A stretch of 64,000 bases of DNA from SLRI01 sp964402505. GTDB taxonomy: Bacteria > Pseudomonadota > Alphaproteobacteria > Geminicoccales > Geminicoccaceae. A program made the translations under genes and the position numbers. The stretch covers positions 62,001 through 126,000 of the forward strand of contig CAYOCP010000002.1 in assembly GCA_964402505.1 (NCBI GenBank). The letters are read 5' to 3'. Of the stretch, positions 7,662 to 15,627 are shown one piece after another. The notes beneath the pieces were generated by a model. It did not search any database and was not told the origin of the DNA. It saw nothing but the letters and a program-made list of their open reading frames with translations. How positions within the stretch are numbered: position 1 is the stretch's first letter; the number at the start of each line of letters is the position of its first letter.

Positions 7662-8524
7662 TGCTCCTCGTCACCTACAACATCCAGTACGGCCTCGGCC
7701 GGGACGGTCGCTACGACCTCGCGCGCATCGCCCGCGAGGTCGAACCCGCCGACGTCATCGCGCTTCAGGAGGTCGAGCGCTTCTGGCAGCGCTCGGGCGA
7801 CATCGACGAGCCGGCCGAGATCGCACGCCATCTTCCAGGGCATCACTGGGTCTATGGCGCCAACCTCGACATGGACGCGGATGGTATCGAGGCGGACGGG
7901 CGGGTGGTGCATCGGCGGCGGCAGTTCGGCACGATGCTGCTCTCGCGCCGACCTCTCCTCTCCTCGCGCAACCACCTCCTGCCCAAATACGGCACGCTCA
8001 CCCAGCACAGCATCCAGCAGGGCATGCTGGAGGCGGTGATCGACCTGCCGAAAGGCGCGCTCCGCGTCTATTCCGTGCATCTGAGCCATCTGGACGCCGC
8101 CACCCGCCTGCCGCAGATCGAGGCGCTCCTCGCGATCCATCGCCGGGCACCGGGCGAGGGTGGTGCCTGGTGCGGCGGGCATCCGAACCCCGAGGCCGGC
8201 TGGACCGAGGGCAGGATGCCGCCCATGCCGCGGGAGGCCGTCTTCATGGGCGATTTCAACTTCGTGCCCGGCAGCGTGGAGTACACCGCCATGGTCGGGC
8301 CGATGTCGCAGCGTCACGGGCGGCTCCTCAACCGGGACGGCCTCGTCGACGCCTGGACGGTGGCCGGCCACGAGGAGGCGGCGGGCGTCACCTGCGACGG
8401 CAAGAGGCTGGATTATCTCTTCCTTTCGGCCGATCTTCGCCATCGGGTGCGGTCGGTCCGCATCGACGAGACGGCCGAGGGCTCGGACCATCTGCCCGTA
8501 TGGCTGGAGCTGGATACGGACTGA
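7661..8524 (+). CDS. Endonuclease/exonuclease/phosphatase-fold hydrolase (second of two)
   Basis: A 287-residue single-domain protein with all DNase I-fold phosphoesterase motifs: VTYNIQYG (Asn), IALQEVERF (metal Glu), YSVHLSHLD, VFMGDFNFVP, LDYLFLS and GSDHLPVW. No signal peptide is seen, so it is probably cytoplasmic. It starts at an ATG sharing one base with the stop of the first such gene (TGATG), so the two are translated together. The two paralogs share little outside the motifs, which suggests different substrates or successive steps on one imported compound rather than simple duplication. Confidence 0.82.
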   Translation: MLLVTYNIQYGLGRDGRYDLARIAREVEPADVIALQEVERFWQRSGDIDEPAEIARHLPGHHWVYGANLDMDADGIEADGRVVHRRRQFGTMLLSRRPLLSSRNHLLPKYGTLTQHSIQQGMLEAVIDLPKGALRVYSVHLSHLDAATRLPQIEALLAIHRRAPGEGGAWCGGHPNPEAGWTEGRMPPMPREAVFMGDFNFVPGSVEYTAMVGPMSQRHGRLLNRDGLVDAWTVAGHEEAAGVTCDGKRLDYLFLSADLRHRVRSVRIDETAEGSDHLPVWLELDTD

Positions 8525-8548
8525 GGCGAGAGCCGGGGGTTTTTGCAG

Positions 8549-9529
8549 GTGCGAATAGCGGTCCTTGGCGCCGGGGCGGTCGGCGGGTTCCTGGCGGCGC
8601 ATCTGGCGCGCGCCGGGCGCAAGGTTTCGGTGATCGCCCGGGGTGCCCAGCTCGATGCCATCCGCAGGGACGGGCTCGCGCTCGAGCTGCCGCACGAGAC
8701 CTTCGAGGTGGCGCTCGAGGCGAGCGGCGATCCGCGCGAGCTCGGGCCGGTCGATCTCGTGCTGGTGACGGCGAAGACCACGGCCAATGCGGCGATCGCC
8801 GCCGCCATGGCGCCGCTCTTGCATGACGGGACGGCGGTGGTCTTCGCGCAGAACGGCGTCTTCTGGTGGTACGACGAAGGGTTCGATCCGGGTGTCCCGA
8901 TCGATGCGGCAAGGCTCGATCCCGGCGGCCGGATCGCCGCGGCGCTCGGCCCGGGGCGGGCTTTGGGGCTCGTCATCTATTCGCCCAACGAGGTGATCGC
9001 ACCCGGTCGAATCCGCTGCACGGTGTCGGACAGCCATTTCCATCTGGGCGGTCCCGCGGCCGCCGCAGGGCGGCTCGGGCAGGCGGCGGCCCTTCTGGGC
9101 GATGCGGGGTTCGAGCTGGAGCTTTCGGCCGACATCCGCGCGGCGATGTGGCGCAAGCTGCTCCTCAATCTCTGCACCTCGCCTCTCGCGACCCTGACCC
9201 GCGCCACCGAGGCCGAGCTGGTCGCCCATCCGGGCATGATCGAGGTCGGGCGGGGGATGGCGCGGGACGGGCTCGCCGTGGCGGCGGCGCACGGCTTTCG
9301 CGATCTCGGCATCGATCCGGAGAAGCTGGTGGCGCCGGGCCTGCGCACGCCGCACCGTCCGTCGATGCTGCAGGACCTCGAGCGCGGCCGGCCGCTCGAG
9401 ATCGATGCGCTTCTCGCCATCGTTCAGGATTTCGCCCGGGCCGCCGGCGTGGCGACCCCGACCATCGACACCGTCCTGCCGCTGCTCACCCTGCACGCGC
9501 GCGAGCGGGGGCTCTATCCGGCGGGCTGA
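8549..9529 (+). CDS. Ketopantoate reductase family oxidoreductase, paralog of 183-1163
   Basis: From GTG 8549 the product is 326 residues, exactly the length of the paralog at 183. A TTG at 8543 is the alternative start. The Rossmann motif GAGAVGGFLA (7-16), VTAKTTANAAIA, FAQNGVFWWYDEG, RAAMWRKLLLN and RPSMLQDLERGRPLEID line up residue for residue with the first copy, roughly 55-60 % identical by eye. The reaction is predicted to be NADPH-dependent reduction of a 2-oxo acid; which copy (if either) makes pantoate cannot be told. It is the last gene of the rightward operon, 24 bases after the hydrolase stop. Confidence 0.85.
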   Translation: MRIAVLGAGAVGGFLAAHLARAGRKVSVIARGAQLDAIRRDGLALELPHETFEVALEASGDPRELGPVDLVLVTAKTTANAAIAAAMAPLLHDGTAVVFAQNGVFWWYDEGFDPGVPIDAARLDPGGRIAAALGPGRALGLVIYSPNEVIAPGRIRCTVSDSHFHLGGPAAAAGRLGQAAALLGDAGFELELSADIRAAMWRKLLLNLCTSPLATLTRATEAELVAHPGMIEVGRGMARDGLAVAAAHGFRDLGIDPEKLVAPGLRTPHRPSMLQDLERGRPLEIDALLAIVQDFARAAGVATPTIDTVLPLLTLHARERGLYPAG

Positions 9530-9599
9530 GCGGGCGGGTGCCGAGGGAAGCGTGCTTTCGCCGAAGCCGCGCGGCGGCACGAAATTCGTCCTGACCCCT

Positions 9600-9881
9600 T
9601 TATGGCTGGGCGGGCCTGGCGCGGGCGCTTCGCATGTTGTGGACGTGGACGTGGGCGCCGGCCGGGATCGGGGTGGTGGCGAGGCCGATGGGCTGGCCGT
9701 ATTTCTTGACCGTGGTGCCGGGGGCGAGGTCCGTGAGGGCGAGCTTGTGGCAAAGCGGGATGCGCTCCAGAAGCGTGATCCTCCGGCCTCCGATCTCGAT
9801 GATCTCGCCGGCCTCGAGGTCGCGGAGTGCCGTCGCCACGTTGTCGGCGGCGGCGAGGCGGAGCGCCGCCTGGCCGCTCAA
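9600..9881 (-). CDS. uxaA: Altronate dehydratase-type small subunit (SAF domain)
   Basis: About 93 residues with the SAF-domain pattern of the UxaA N-terminal part: IPLCHKLALTDLAPGTTVKKYG and IPAGAHVHVHN. In E. coli UxaA this domain is fused to the dehydratase domain; here, as in many alphaproteobacteria, it is a separate gene. The proposed start is a TTG overlapping the TGA of the upstream large-subunit gene (TTGA at 9878-9881); no ATG is available. Together the subunits would dehydrate a sugar acid of the altronate/galactarate type to a 2-keto-3-deoxy acid. It is unusual that the large-subunit gene comes first. Confidence 0.75.
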   Translation of the reverse strand: MSGQAALRLAAADNVATALRDLEAGEIIEIGGRRITLLERIPLCHKLALTDLAPGTTVKKYGQPIGLATTPIPAGAHVHVHNMRSARARPAQP

Positions 9882-11035
9882 AGGACCGCTCCGTAGCGGC
9901 TGATCACCTCGTCGCCCTCGCCCAGGATTTCGCCCCAGGTGAGCGCACCCGAGGCGATCTCGAGCAGCCGTTCGACGAGGCGGTCGGCGGCCCTGTCGAG
10001 GCTCTCCTCGCCTTTGAAGACGGCACTCGCCTCGAACTCGAGCTGCTCGGTGACGCGCGCCGCAGTCACGGGGTTGCCGGTGAGCTTCAGCGTCGGCATG
10101 AGGGCGCTGACATAGCTGTTGCCGACGCCGGTCGTGAAGAGTGCCAGACTGGCGCCGGCGGCGGCGAAGCCGGTCAGCGATTCGGGTGCATAGGCCGGTG
10201 CATCCATGGCCCAGACGCCGGGACCGGGCGGCGGCTCGCCGTAGCCGATCACGCCCCGGATCGGCCGGCTGCCGGCCTTGGCGATGGCGCCCAGGGACTT
10301 CTCCTCGATGGAGGAGAGGCCGGCCTCGATATTGGTCAGGCTCGGATTGTTGCCGGTGAGGTCGAGGCCGTCCGCCTGCGCCATGGCCTCGCGGGCGGCT
10401 GCCGCGGCCCCGAGCCTCAGGGCCACGGCGGCGTCGGCCGCCTTGCGACGAAGCGGCTCCTCGGCGCCGATCCATTCCGTCGTCTCGCCGAAGATGGCCG
10501 CACCGCCCGCGTCGACCAGCAGGTCGACGAGAGCGCCGACCAGGGGATTGGCGACGAGACCCGAGCTCGGATCGGAGCGGCCGCATTCGAGGCCGAGGAG
10601 AAGCTCCTTCGCCGGCAGCGGCTCGCGGCCTTCCCGCGAGAGCCGGTGGACGAAGCCGGCGGCGGCCCGAAGCGCCTTCTCGGAGAGGGTGAGCACGTCA
10701 TGGCCGCAATCGTCGAGGCCGATGGCGGCGACCGGCCGGCCGGCGGCCTCGGCCGCGGCTGCCACCTCGTCCACGACCGGAGCGTTGGCGCCGATCACCA
10801 CGACCGCACCCACATTGGGGTGGCGGGCGAAGGCGGCGAGCGCTTCCCGATGCACCTTCCGGTCATGGCCGAGCAGGTCGGAATCGTGGCCCGTGCCCAG
10901 GACGGTGACGCCGTTCAGCGTGCGGCCGATGCGCCGGGCGGCCGGGGTGGTGAGCCCGGTGACCGAGAGCAGGAGCGTCAGGTTGCGCACGCCCGGCCGT
11001 CCCCATGCTCGACGAAAGCCCAAGAACGGGCGCAT
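9878..11035 (-). CDS. uxaA: Altronate/galactarate dehydratase-type large subunit (UxaA family)
   Basis: A 385-residue protein matching the dehydratase domain of UxaA/GarD: LLGLECGRSDPSSGLVANP (the conserved Cys-Gly-Ser-D region), GNNPSLTNIEAGLSSIEEK, and a GNSYVSALMPTLKLTGNP loop near the C-terminus. The expected reaction is loss of water from an aldonate or aldarate such as D-altronate. ATG 11035 has a strong ribosome site (GGGAGAAGG). It is divergent, with only 35 bases between, from a LarA-like gene at 11071, so both probably share a regulatory region and a pathway. An alternative name would be a generic UxaA-family sugar-acid hydrolyase. Confidence 0.85.
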   Translation of the reverse strand: MRPFLGFRRAWGRPGVRNLTLLLSVTGLTTPAARRIGRTLNGVTVLGTGHDSDLLGHDRKVHREALAAFARHPNVGAVVVIGANAPVVDEVAAAAEAAGRPVAAIGLDDCGHDVLTLSEKALRAAAGFVHRLSREGREPLPAKELLLGLECGRSDPSSGLVANPLVGALVDLLVDAGGAAIFGETTEWIGAEEPLRRKAADAAVALRLGAAAAAREAMAQADGLDLTGNNPSLTNIEAGLSSIEEKSLGAIAKAGSRPIRGVIGYGEPPPGPGVWAMDAPAYAPESLTGFAAAGASLALFTTGVGNSYVSALMPTLKLTGNPVTAARVTEQLEFEASAVFKGEESLDRAADRLVERLLEIASGALTWGEILGEGDEVISRYGAVL

Positions 11036-11070
11036 GATGCCTTCTCCCTTCAGCGCGCCGAGGGTCCCTC

Positions 11071-12357
11071 ATGGAGCACCCCGTCTTTCCCGTCGTCCCC
11101 GTTCCGCATCTGGCGCGAACCGAGCTGCCGCTCGTGCATCGGGTGAGGCTCGACCAGCCGACGGCCCCGGCGATCGGCGACATCGAGGCGGCCGTGCACG
11201 AGGCGCTGGCGGCGAGCGCCGAGCTCGCGGCGCTGCGAAGAGGCAGCTCGGTCGCCGTCGCCATCGGCAGCCGCGGCATCGCCGATCTGCCGCGGCTGGC
11301 CGGCGCCACCGTCGACTACCTCGAGCGTCAGGGCCATGCACCCTTCATCGTGCCGGCCATGGGCAGCCATGGCGGCGCCACGGCCGAGGGGCAGGCGCTG
11401 GTTCTGGCCCGGCTCGGCATCGACGAGGCGCGGATCGGGGCACCGGTCAGGGCGACCATGGAGACGGTCGAGCTCGGCCGGACGAAGGAGGGGCTGCCCT
11501 GCCGCCTCGACGCGAATGCGGCCGCCGCCGATGCCATCGTCGTGATCGCCCGGGTCAAGCCGCACACCAGCTTCGACCGGCCGATCGAGAGCGGCCTCTG
11601 CAAGATGGTGGCGGTCGGGCTCGGCAAGGAGGAGGGGGCGCGGAACGCCCACCGCCAGGGGCCGCGCGGCTTCAGCGATACGGTGCCTGCTTTGGCCGCG
11701 ATCGGCCTCGCGAAGGCGCCTTTCGCCTGCGGTCTCGCGGTGGTCGAGAACGCCGGCCACGAGCTGGTGACCATCGAGGCCGTGGCCCCGGCGGGTTTCG
11801 CCGCCGCCGACCGGCGCCTTCTGGTGCGGGCGAAGTCGCTTCTGGCGCGGCTGCCGTTCCGCCGGCTCGATGCGCTTCTCGTCGAGGAGCTCGGCAAGGA
11901 GATCTCGGGCTCGGGCATGGACTACGCGGTGACCGGGCGGACCGATCTGCGGGGCATCGCCAATCCCGACCACATCCTGGTCAACAAGCTCGCGGTCCTG
12001 CGGCTGACGGAGGCGACCCACGGCAACGCCATCGGCATCGGCCTCGCCGATTACGTGCCGCGCGCCATGGCGAACGCGGTCGACCTCGTCGCCATGTACC
12101 AGAACGCCATTACCGCTGCGATCGGCGAGAAGGCGCGTCTGCCGATCGTGCTGCCGACCGAGCGGGAGACGCTGCAGGCGCTGGTCGCAACGAGCTGGGC
12201 GGACGAGCGGGCCGGCTGCCGCTACTGCCAGATCCGGAACACGCTGGCCTTGGACGAGGTGCTGGTCTCGGCCCCGCTTCTGGCCGAGCTCGGGCGGGAC
12301 ACGGCGGCCGAGCCGCTGCGCTTCGACGGGGAGGGGCGGCTTCTGACGCTGCTCTGA
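11071..12357 (+). CDS. LarA-like nickel-pincer-type racemase/epimerase homolog (DUF2088)
   Basis: A 428-residue protein of the LarA/DUF2088 superfamily, with the GSHGG motif at residues 98-102 and KPHTSF...SGLCKM...GARNAH. In lactate racemase a lysine carries the nickel-pincer cofactor and a histidine 16 residues later binds nickel. Here Lys178 and His194 have exactly that spacing, with His165 and His100 as the other candidate active-site histidines. Characterised homologs racemise or epimerise 2-hydroxy acids, including aldonates at C2. Next to a sugar-acid dehydratase, C2 epimerisation of an aldonate feeding that dehydratase is a reasonable inference. Cofactor synthesis genes (larB, larC, larE) are not in the window. 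Some databases call such proteins iron-sulfur proteins; I see no cysteine cluster to support that. Confidence 0.78.
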   Translation: MEHPVFPVVPVPHLARTELPLVHRVRLDQPTAPAIGDIEAAVHEALAASAELAALRRGSSVAVAIGSRGIADLPRLAGATVDYLERQGHAPFIVPAMGSHGGATAEGQALVLARLGIDEARIGAPVRATMETVELGRTKEGLPCRLDANAAAADAIVVIARVKPHTSFDRPIESGLCKMVAVGLGKEEGARNAHRQGPRGFSDTVPALAAIGLAKAPFACGLAVVENAGHELVTIEAVAPAGFAAADRRLLVRAKSLLARLPFRRLDALLVEELGKEISGSGMDYAVTGRTDLRGIANPDHILVNKLAVLRLTEATHGNAIGIGLADYVPRAMANAVDLVAMYQNAITAAIGEKARLPIVLPTERETLQALVATSWADERAGCRYCQIRNTLALDEVLVSAPLLAELGRDTAAEPLRFDGEGRLLTLL

Positions 12358-12463
12358 GGAGGCTTGCGGGCGGGGGCGGGCGGACATGCGAGGCGGCTCT
12401 TCCTGGGGTCGTTTACGGATTCTCAATCAGTCGTAGGTAGATTGGGCGCTCAAAGAAGGGGTC

Positions 12464-13960
12464 TCAGGCCGCGGTGCGGCGGCGGCGCCATTCGCCGACG
12501 AGCGGCCAGACCAGGAGCACGATCGCGATGACGAGAAAGGCGAGCGAGATGGGGCGGGTGAACATGGGCGTGATGGTGCCGCCGGTCATCATGAGGCCGG
12601 TCCGGAGCTTCGCCTCCATCAGCGGTGCGAGCACGAAGCCGATGATGAAGGGGCCGAGAGGATAGCGGGCACGCTCGAGGGCGAAGCCGATGACGCCGAA
12701 GATCAGCATCACCCAGACATCGAACATGACGTTGTCGAGGCCGAAGGCGCCGATGACGCAGAAGACGATGATGACGGGCAGGAGATAGGTCCTGGGCATG
12801 TAGGCGATCTTCGCCACCCAGCCCGTGCTCAGGACCATGACGAGGAGCATGACGAAATTGGCGACGAGGCAGGCGGCGATCATGGCGTAGACCACGCTGC
12901 CGTGGGTGATGAAGAGGGCGGGGCCGGGGGTGATCGAGTGGATCATCAGGGCACCGATCAGGATGGCGTCGATGACCGAGCCCGGAATGCCCATGGCGAT
13001 CAACGGGATCAACGCCCCGCCGATGGTGGCGTTGTTGGCGCTCTCGGAGGCGACGATGCCCTCCTCCGAGCCCTTGCCGAAGGCTTCCGGCTCAGCCGAG
13101 AGGTTCTTCGCGGTGGTGTAGGCGATAACCGAGCCGATCGAGGCGCCGACGCCCGGCAGGATGCCGACGAAGGTGCCGATCAGGCCGGAGCGCAGCATGT
13201 TGCCGCCGTGCCTGATCCAGTCGCGGATGGGGAGCAGCAGGCCGCTCCGCTCGGCCTCGACCCGCTCGATCCTGCGGCCGAGGTCGAGCACGTCGCTGAT
13301 GATCTGGCTCACGGCGAAGACGCCGATCAGGACGGGGAGGAGCTTGAGCCCGCCGTTCAGCATGTACCAGTCGAAGGTCAGCCGCGGCTGGCCGGAGGAG
13401 GGATCGACGCCGGGCATCGAGACCAGCATGCCGAGGAAGCCGGCGACGAGGCCCTTGACGAGATTGCCCTGGCTCACCGAGGCGATCAGCACCATGGCCA
13501 TCAGTATCAGGGTGAAATATTCGAACGGGCCGAAGCGCGTGGCCCAGATCGAAAGCGGCTTGGCGAGCAGGAGGAGAAAGACCCAGGAGATCATGCCGCC
13601 GGCGAAGGAGGCGGCGATGCCGAGCCCGAGCGCCCGGCCCGGCCTGCCGGCGCGAGCCATGGGATAGCCGTCGAAGGTGGTCATGACGTTGGATGGCGTG
13701 CCCGGCATGCGGAGCAGGGTGGCGGTGATCAGCCCGCCGGTGATCGAGCCCACATACATGCCGATCAGCAGCACCACGGCATCGGTCGGCACCATGTAGT
13801 AGGTGAGCGGCAGGGTGAGGGCGATCAGCATGGCCCCCGTCAGGCCGGGAATGGCGCCGACGACAATGCCGAGCACCGTGCCGAGCACGACGAAGAAGAA
13901 GGCGAGGGGCGTGAAGACGAGCGCCAGACCGCCACCGAGCCCGAGAAGCACCGCTTCCAT
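12464..13960 (-). CDS. tctA: Tripartite tricarboxylate transporter large membrane subunit TctA (system 1)
   Basis: A 498-residue, highly hydrophobic protein with about 11-12 membrane segments and the family motifs GAIPGLTGAMLIALTLPLTY (near residue 37), LRMPGTPSNVMTTFDGYPMA and GILPGVGASIGSVIAYTTAK. It forms the translocation pore of a secondary solute-binding-protein-dependent carboxylate importer. Its partners tctB and tctC lie upstream on the same strand, but 1.1 kb of repeat DNA separates tctB from this gene, which is unusual because these genes are normally contiguous. The ribosome site before ATG 13960 is weak. A 106-base gap follows before the LarA-like gene; nothing recognisable is in it. 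Confidence 0.93.
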   Translation of the reverse strand: MEAVLLGLGGGLALVFTPLAFFFVVLGTVLGIVVGAIPGLTGAMLIALTLPLTYYMVPTDAVVLLIGMYVGSITGGLITATLLRMPGTPSNVMTTFDGYPMARAGRPGRALGLGIAASFAGGMISWVFLLLLAKPLSIWATRFGPFEYFTLILMAMVLIASVSQGNLVKGLVAGFLGMLVSMPGVDPSSGQPRLTFDWYMLNGGLKLLPVLIGVFAVSQIISDVLDLGRRIERVEAERSGLLLPIRDWIRHGGNMLRSGLIGTFVGILPGVGASIGSVIAYTTAKNLSAEPEAFGKGSEEGIVASESANNATIGGALIPLIAMGIPGSVIDAILIGALMIHSITPGPALFITHGSVVYAMIAACLVANFVMLLVMVLSTGWVAKIAYMPRTYLLPVIIVFCVIGAFGLDNVMFDVWVMLIFGVIGFALERARYPLGPFIIGFVLAPLMEAKLRTGLMMTGGTITPMFTRPISLAFLVIAIVLLVWPLVGEWRRRRTAA

Positions 13961-14034
13961 GATTCTCTAGTCGCCTCTGCGCAAGGGGGTCACGATCGGC
14001 ACCCGTCCGAGGCGGCTCGAAACGGGGGCAACGG

Positions 14035-15030
14035 GAGCGGGGGAAACCGGCCGACGCCATTCGAGAACATCGTTTCGGACGATGGAGACAATCCGAAGCC
14101 GGGGCCCCTTTGCGGCCGTCCGGCGCAGACGGNNNNNNNNNNNNNNNNNNNNNNNNNNNNNNNNNNNNNNNNNNNNNNNNNNNNNNNNNNNNNNNNNNNN
14201 NNNNNNNNNNNNNNNNNNNNNNNNNNNNNNNNGACGATGGAGACAATCCGAAGCCGGGGCCCCCTTGCGGCCGTCCGGCGCAGACGGAGGCTGCGTCCCG
14301 CCGAGGCGAAGAGGCCATGGGGCCGCCTTCGCCGCCGCTCTCCATCCGCGGCTGCCCAAGGGGAATGGCCCGTGCCCATTGGATCCTGGCTTTCGCCAAG
14401 CCTGTCGGGGGCGGGGGAAACCGGCCGGCGCCATTCGAGAACATCGTTTCGGACGATGGAGACAATCCGAAGCCGGGGCCCCCTTGCGGCCGTCCGGCGC
14501 AGACGGGGGCTACGTCCCGCCGAGGCGAAGAGGCCATGGCGCCGCCTTCGCCGCCGCTCTCCATCCGCGGCTGCCCAAGGGGAATGGCCTGCGCGCCCTG
14601 GGGCCCGGCTTTCGCCAGGGCTATTGGGGGCGGTGCACCTGGCCGACGCCATCCGGGATGATCGCCCCGAACGGCCGAGGCTCCCCGAAGCCGGGGTCGA
14701 GGCACCGATGCGGTCGCGAGGCGCAAACGAGTGCCGTATCCCTCGGTCCTGACGATGTCTCGGCACTGCCTTCGCGGGAATTCTCCGTCCCCGCCTGCCC
14801 CGAGGTCATGGTCTGCACGCGCAAGACCTCGTTCCGAGCGAGGATCCCGCGGGCGACGGGACCGCAGCCGCTTGCGGCCGGGCCATCGTCCGGGACGGGT
14901 GATCTGGTCGCAAACCGGCGCCGAGGTGTCCATGGGGCCGCCAACCGCAAGGCGGGTCACGTCCCGCTCGCTCGCCGACCTCATGGCGTTGCCTTCGCCA
15001 CCGCTCTTCGGCCCTGTCTTGCCGTAGGGT
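14035..15030. repeat. Decaying tandem array of about 219-bp repeats between tctB and tctA
   Basis: The 1138 bases between tctA and tctB hold no convincing gene. A sequence containing GACGATGGAGACAATCCGAA followed by GCCGGGGCCCC recurs at 14078, 14233 and 14452; the second and third copies are 219 bases apart and almost identical over the whole period. The expected next copy is recognisable but degenerate from about 14640 (GACGCCATCCGGG, then CCGAAGCCGGGGTC near 14687). A further diverged copy can be traced at about 14920-15030 (GTCCCGCTCGCTC, CTTCGCCACCGCTCTTC). The period is divisible by three and stops are rare, so long spurious reading frames cross it on both strands. A stretch like TTGGATCCTGGCTTTCGCC resembles dispersed noncoding repeats common in proteobacteria. 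Confidence 0.8.
14133..14232. other. Assembly gap (100 N) inside the repeat array
   Basis: Exactly 100 unknown bases, a conventional placeholder length rather than a measured gap. The flanks are both repeat sequence: copies start at 14078 and 14233, 155 bases apart as assembled, whereas the true period is 219. The gap therefore most probably hides at least about 64 bases more than shown, or that plus any whole number of further repeat units. Confidence 0.95.
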
Positions 15031-15098
15031 CTCCGCCTGCGCGAATCCCTTGCCTGTCCTGGGGTGACGCGGGTCCTGACCATCGTTCGGCGAGGCTT

Positions 15099-15563
15099 CT
15101 AGAGACCCGGCAGGTCGACGATGAAGACGCGGGTGAAGAGGTATTGGCAACCGAAGCCGACGGTCACGGCGACGAGGAGGACGATCGGCATCTGGCGTGG
15201 CCGGAAGCGGATCAAGAAGCCGATGGTCAAAGCGAGGAAGGCGGTGGTCATGAGGGCGAAGGTGGTGACCCGGTAGTGCATGGCGGTGACGTAGAGGAGC
15301 GTGAAGACCAGGACGGCGCCGGCATCCAAGAGGCCTTCCCGGGGCTGGCGGGCGACCGGCCGGCGGTCGAGGCAGGCGCGCAGGACGAGGCCCAGGGCCA
15401 GCAGGATGATGAGGCCGGCGGTCGCCTGGGGCACGGGGGCCGAGCCCAGGGGCTCGAAGGTGCCGGGGGGGATGTCGCGCGTCTCGAAGAGGGCGACGGC
15501 GGCGATGGCGATCACCATGAGCGCCACGCCGATCTCGACGCGGGGATCCACTCGATCCTGCAA
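15099..15563 (-). CDS. tctB: Tripartite tricarboxylate transporter small membrane subunit TctB (system 1)
   Basis: About 154 residues with four hydrophobic helices and a loop bearing PPGTFEPLGSAPVPQATAGL, the typical TctB pattern, and RFRPRQMPI before the last helix pair. The start is probably the TTG at 15563, since GGGAGG lies 7 bases upstream; GTG 15551 is the alternative. TctB assists TctA in an unclear accessory role. It lies 64 bases downstream of tctC on the same strand. The repeat array begins just after its TAG. Confidence 0.85.
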   Translation of the reverse strand: MQDRVDPRVEIGVALMVIAIAAVALFETRDIPPGTFEPLGSAPVPQATAGLIILLALGLVLRACLDRRPVARQPREGLLDAGAVLVFTLLYVTAMHYRVTTFALMTTAFLALTIGFLIRFRPRQMPIVLLVAVTVGFGCQYLFTRVFIVDLPGL

Positions 15564-15627
15564 GTCGGGGCCTCCCGGAAAAGGGCGGCAGCCGACGGCG
15601 GTGCCGCCGGCTGCCTGCGGTTTGCCG

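Noticed and set aside
6654..8524. DNA-repair exonucleases of the ExoIII type
   Set aside because: They share the fold only; the specific ExoIII motifs are found in the gene at 49213, and these two are embedded in a transport operon.
9530..9599. Intrinsic terminator between the importer operon and the uxaA genes
   Set aside because: No stable hairpin followed by a T-run is visible in the short gap.
14035..15030. CRISPR array
   Set aside because: Units are about 219 bases and contiguous, not short repeats with unique spacers, and no cas genes are present.
13967..15083. Repeat-bearing proteins encoded by the 219-bp array
   Set aside because: Frames are open on both strands because the period is a multiple of three and GC-rich; there is no ribosome site, no conserved domain, and the units decay without frame preservation.
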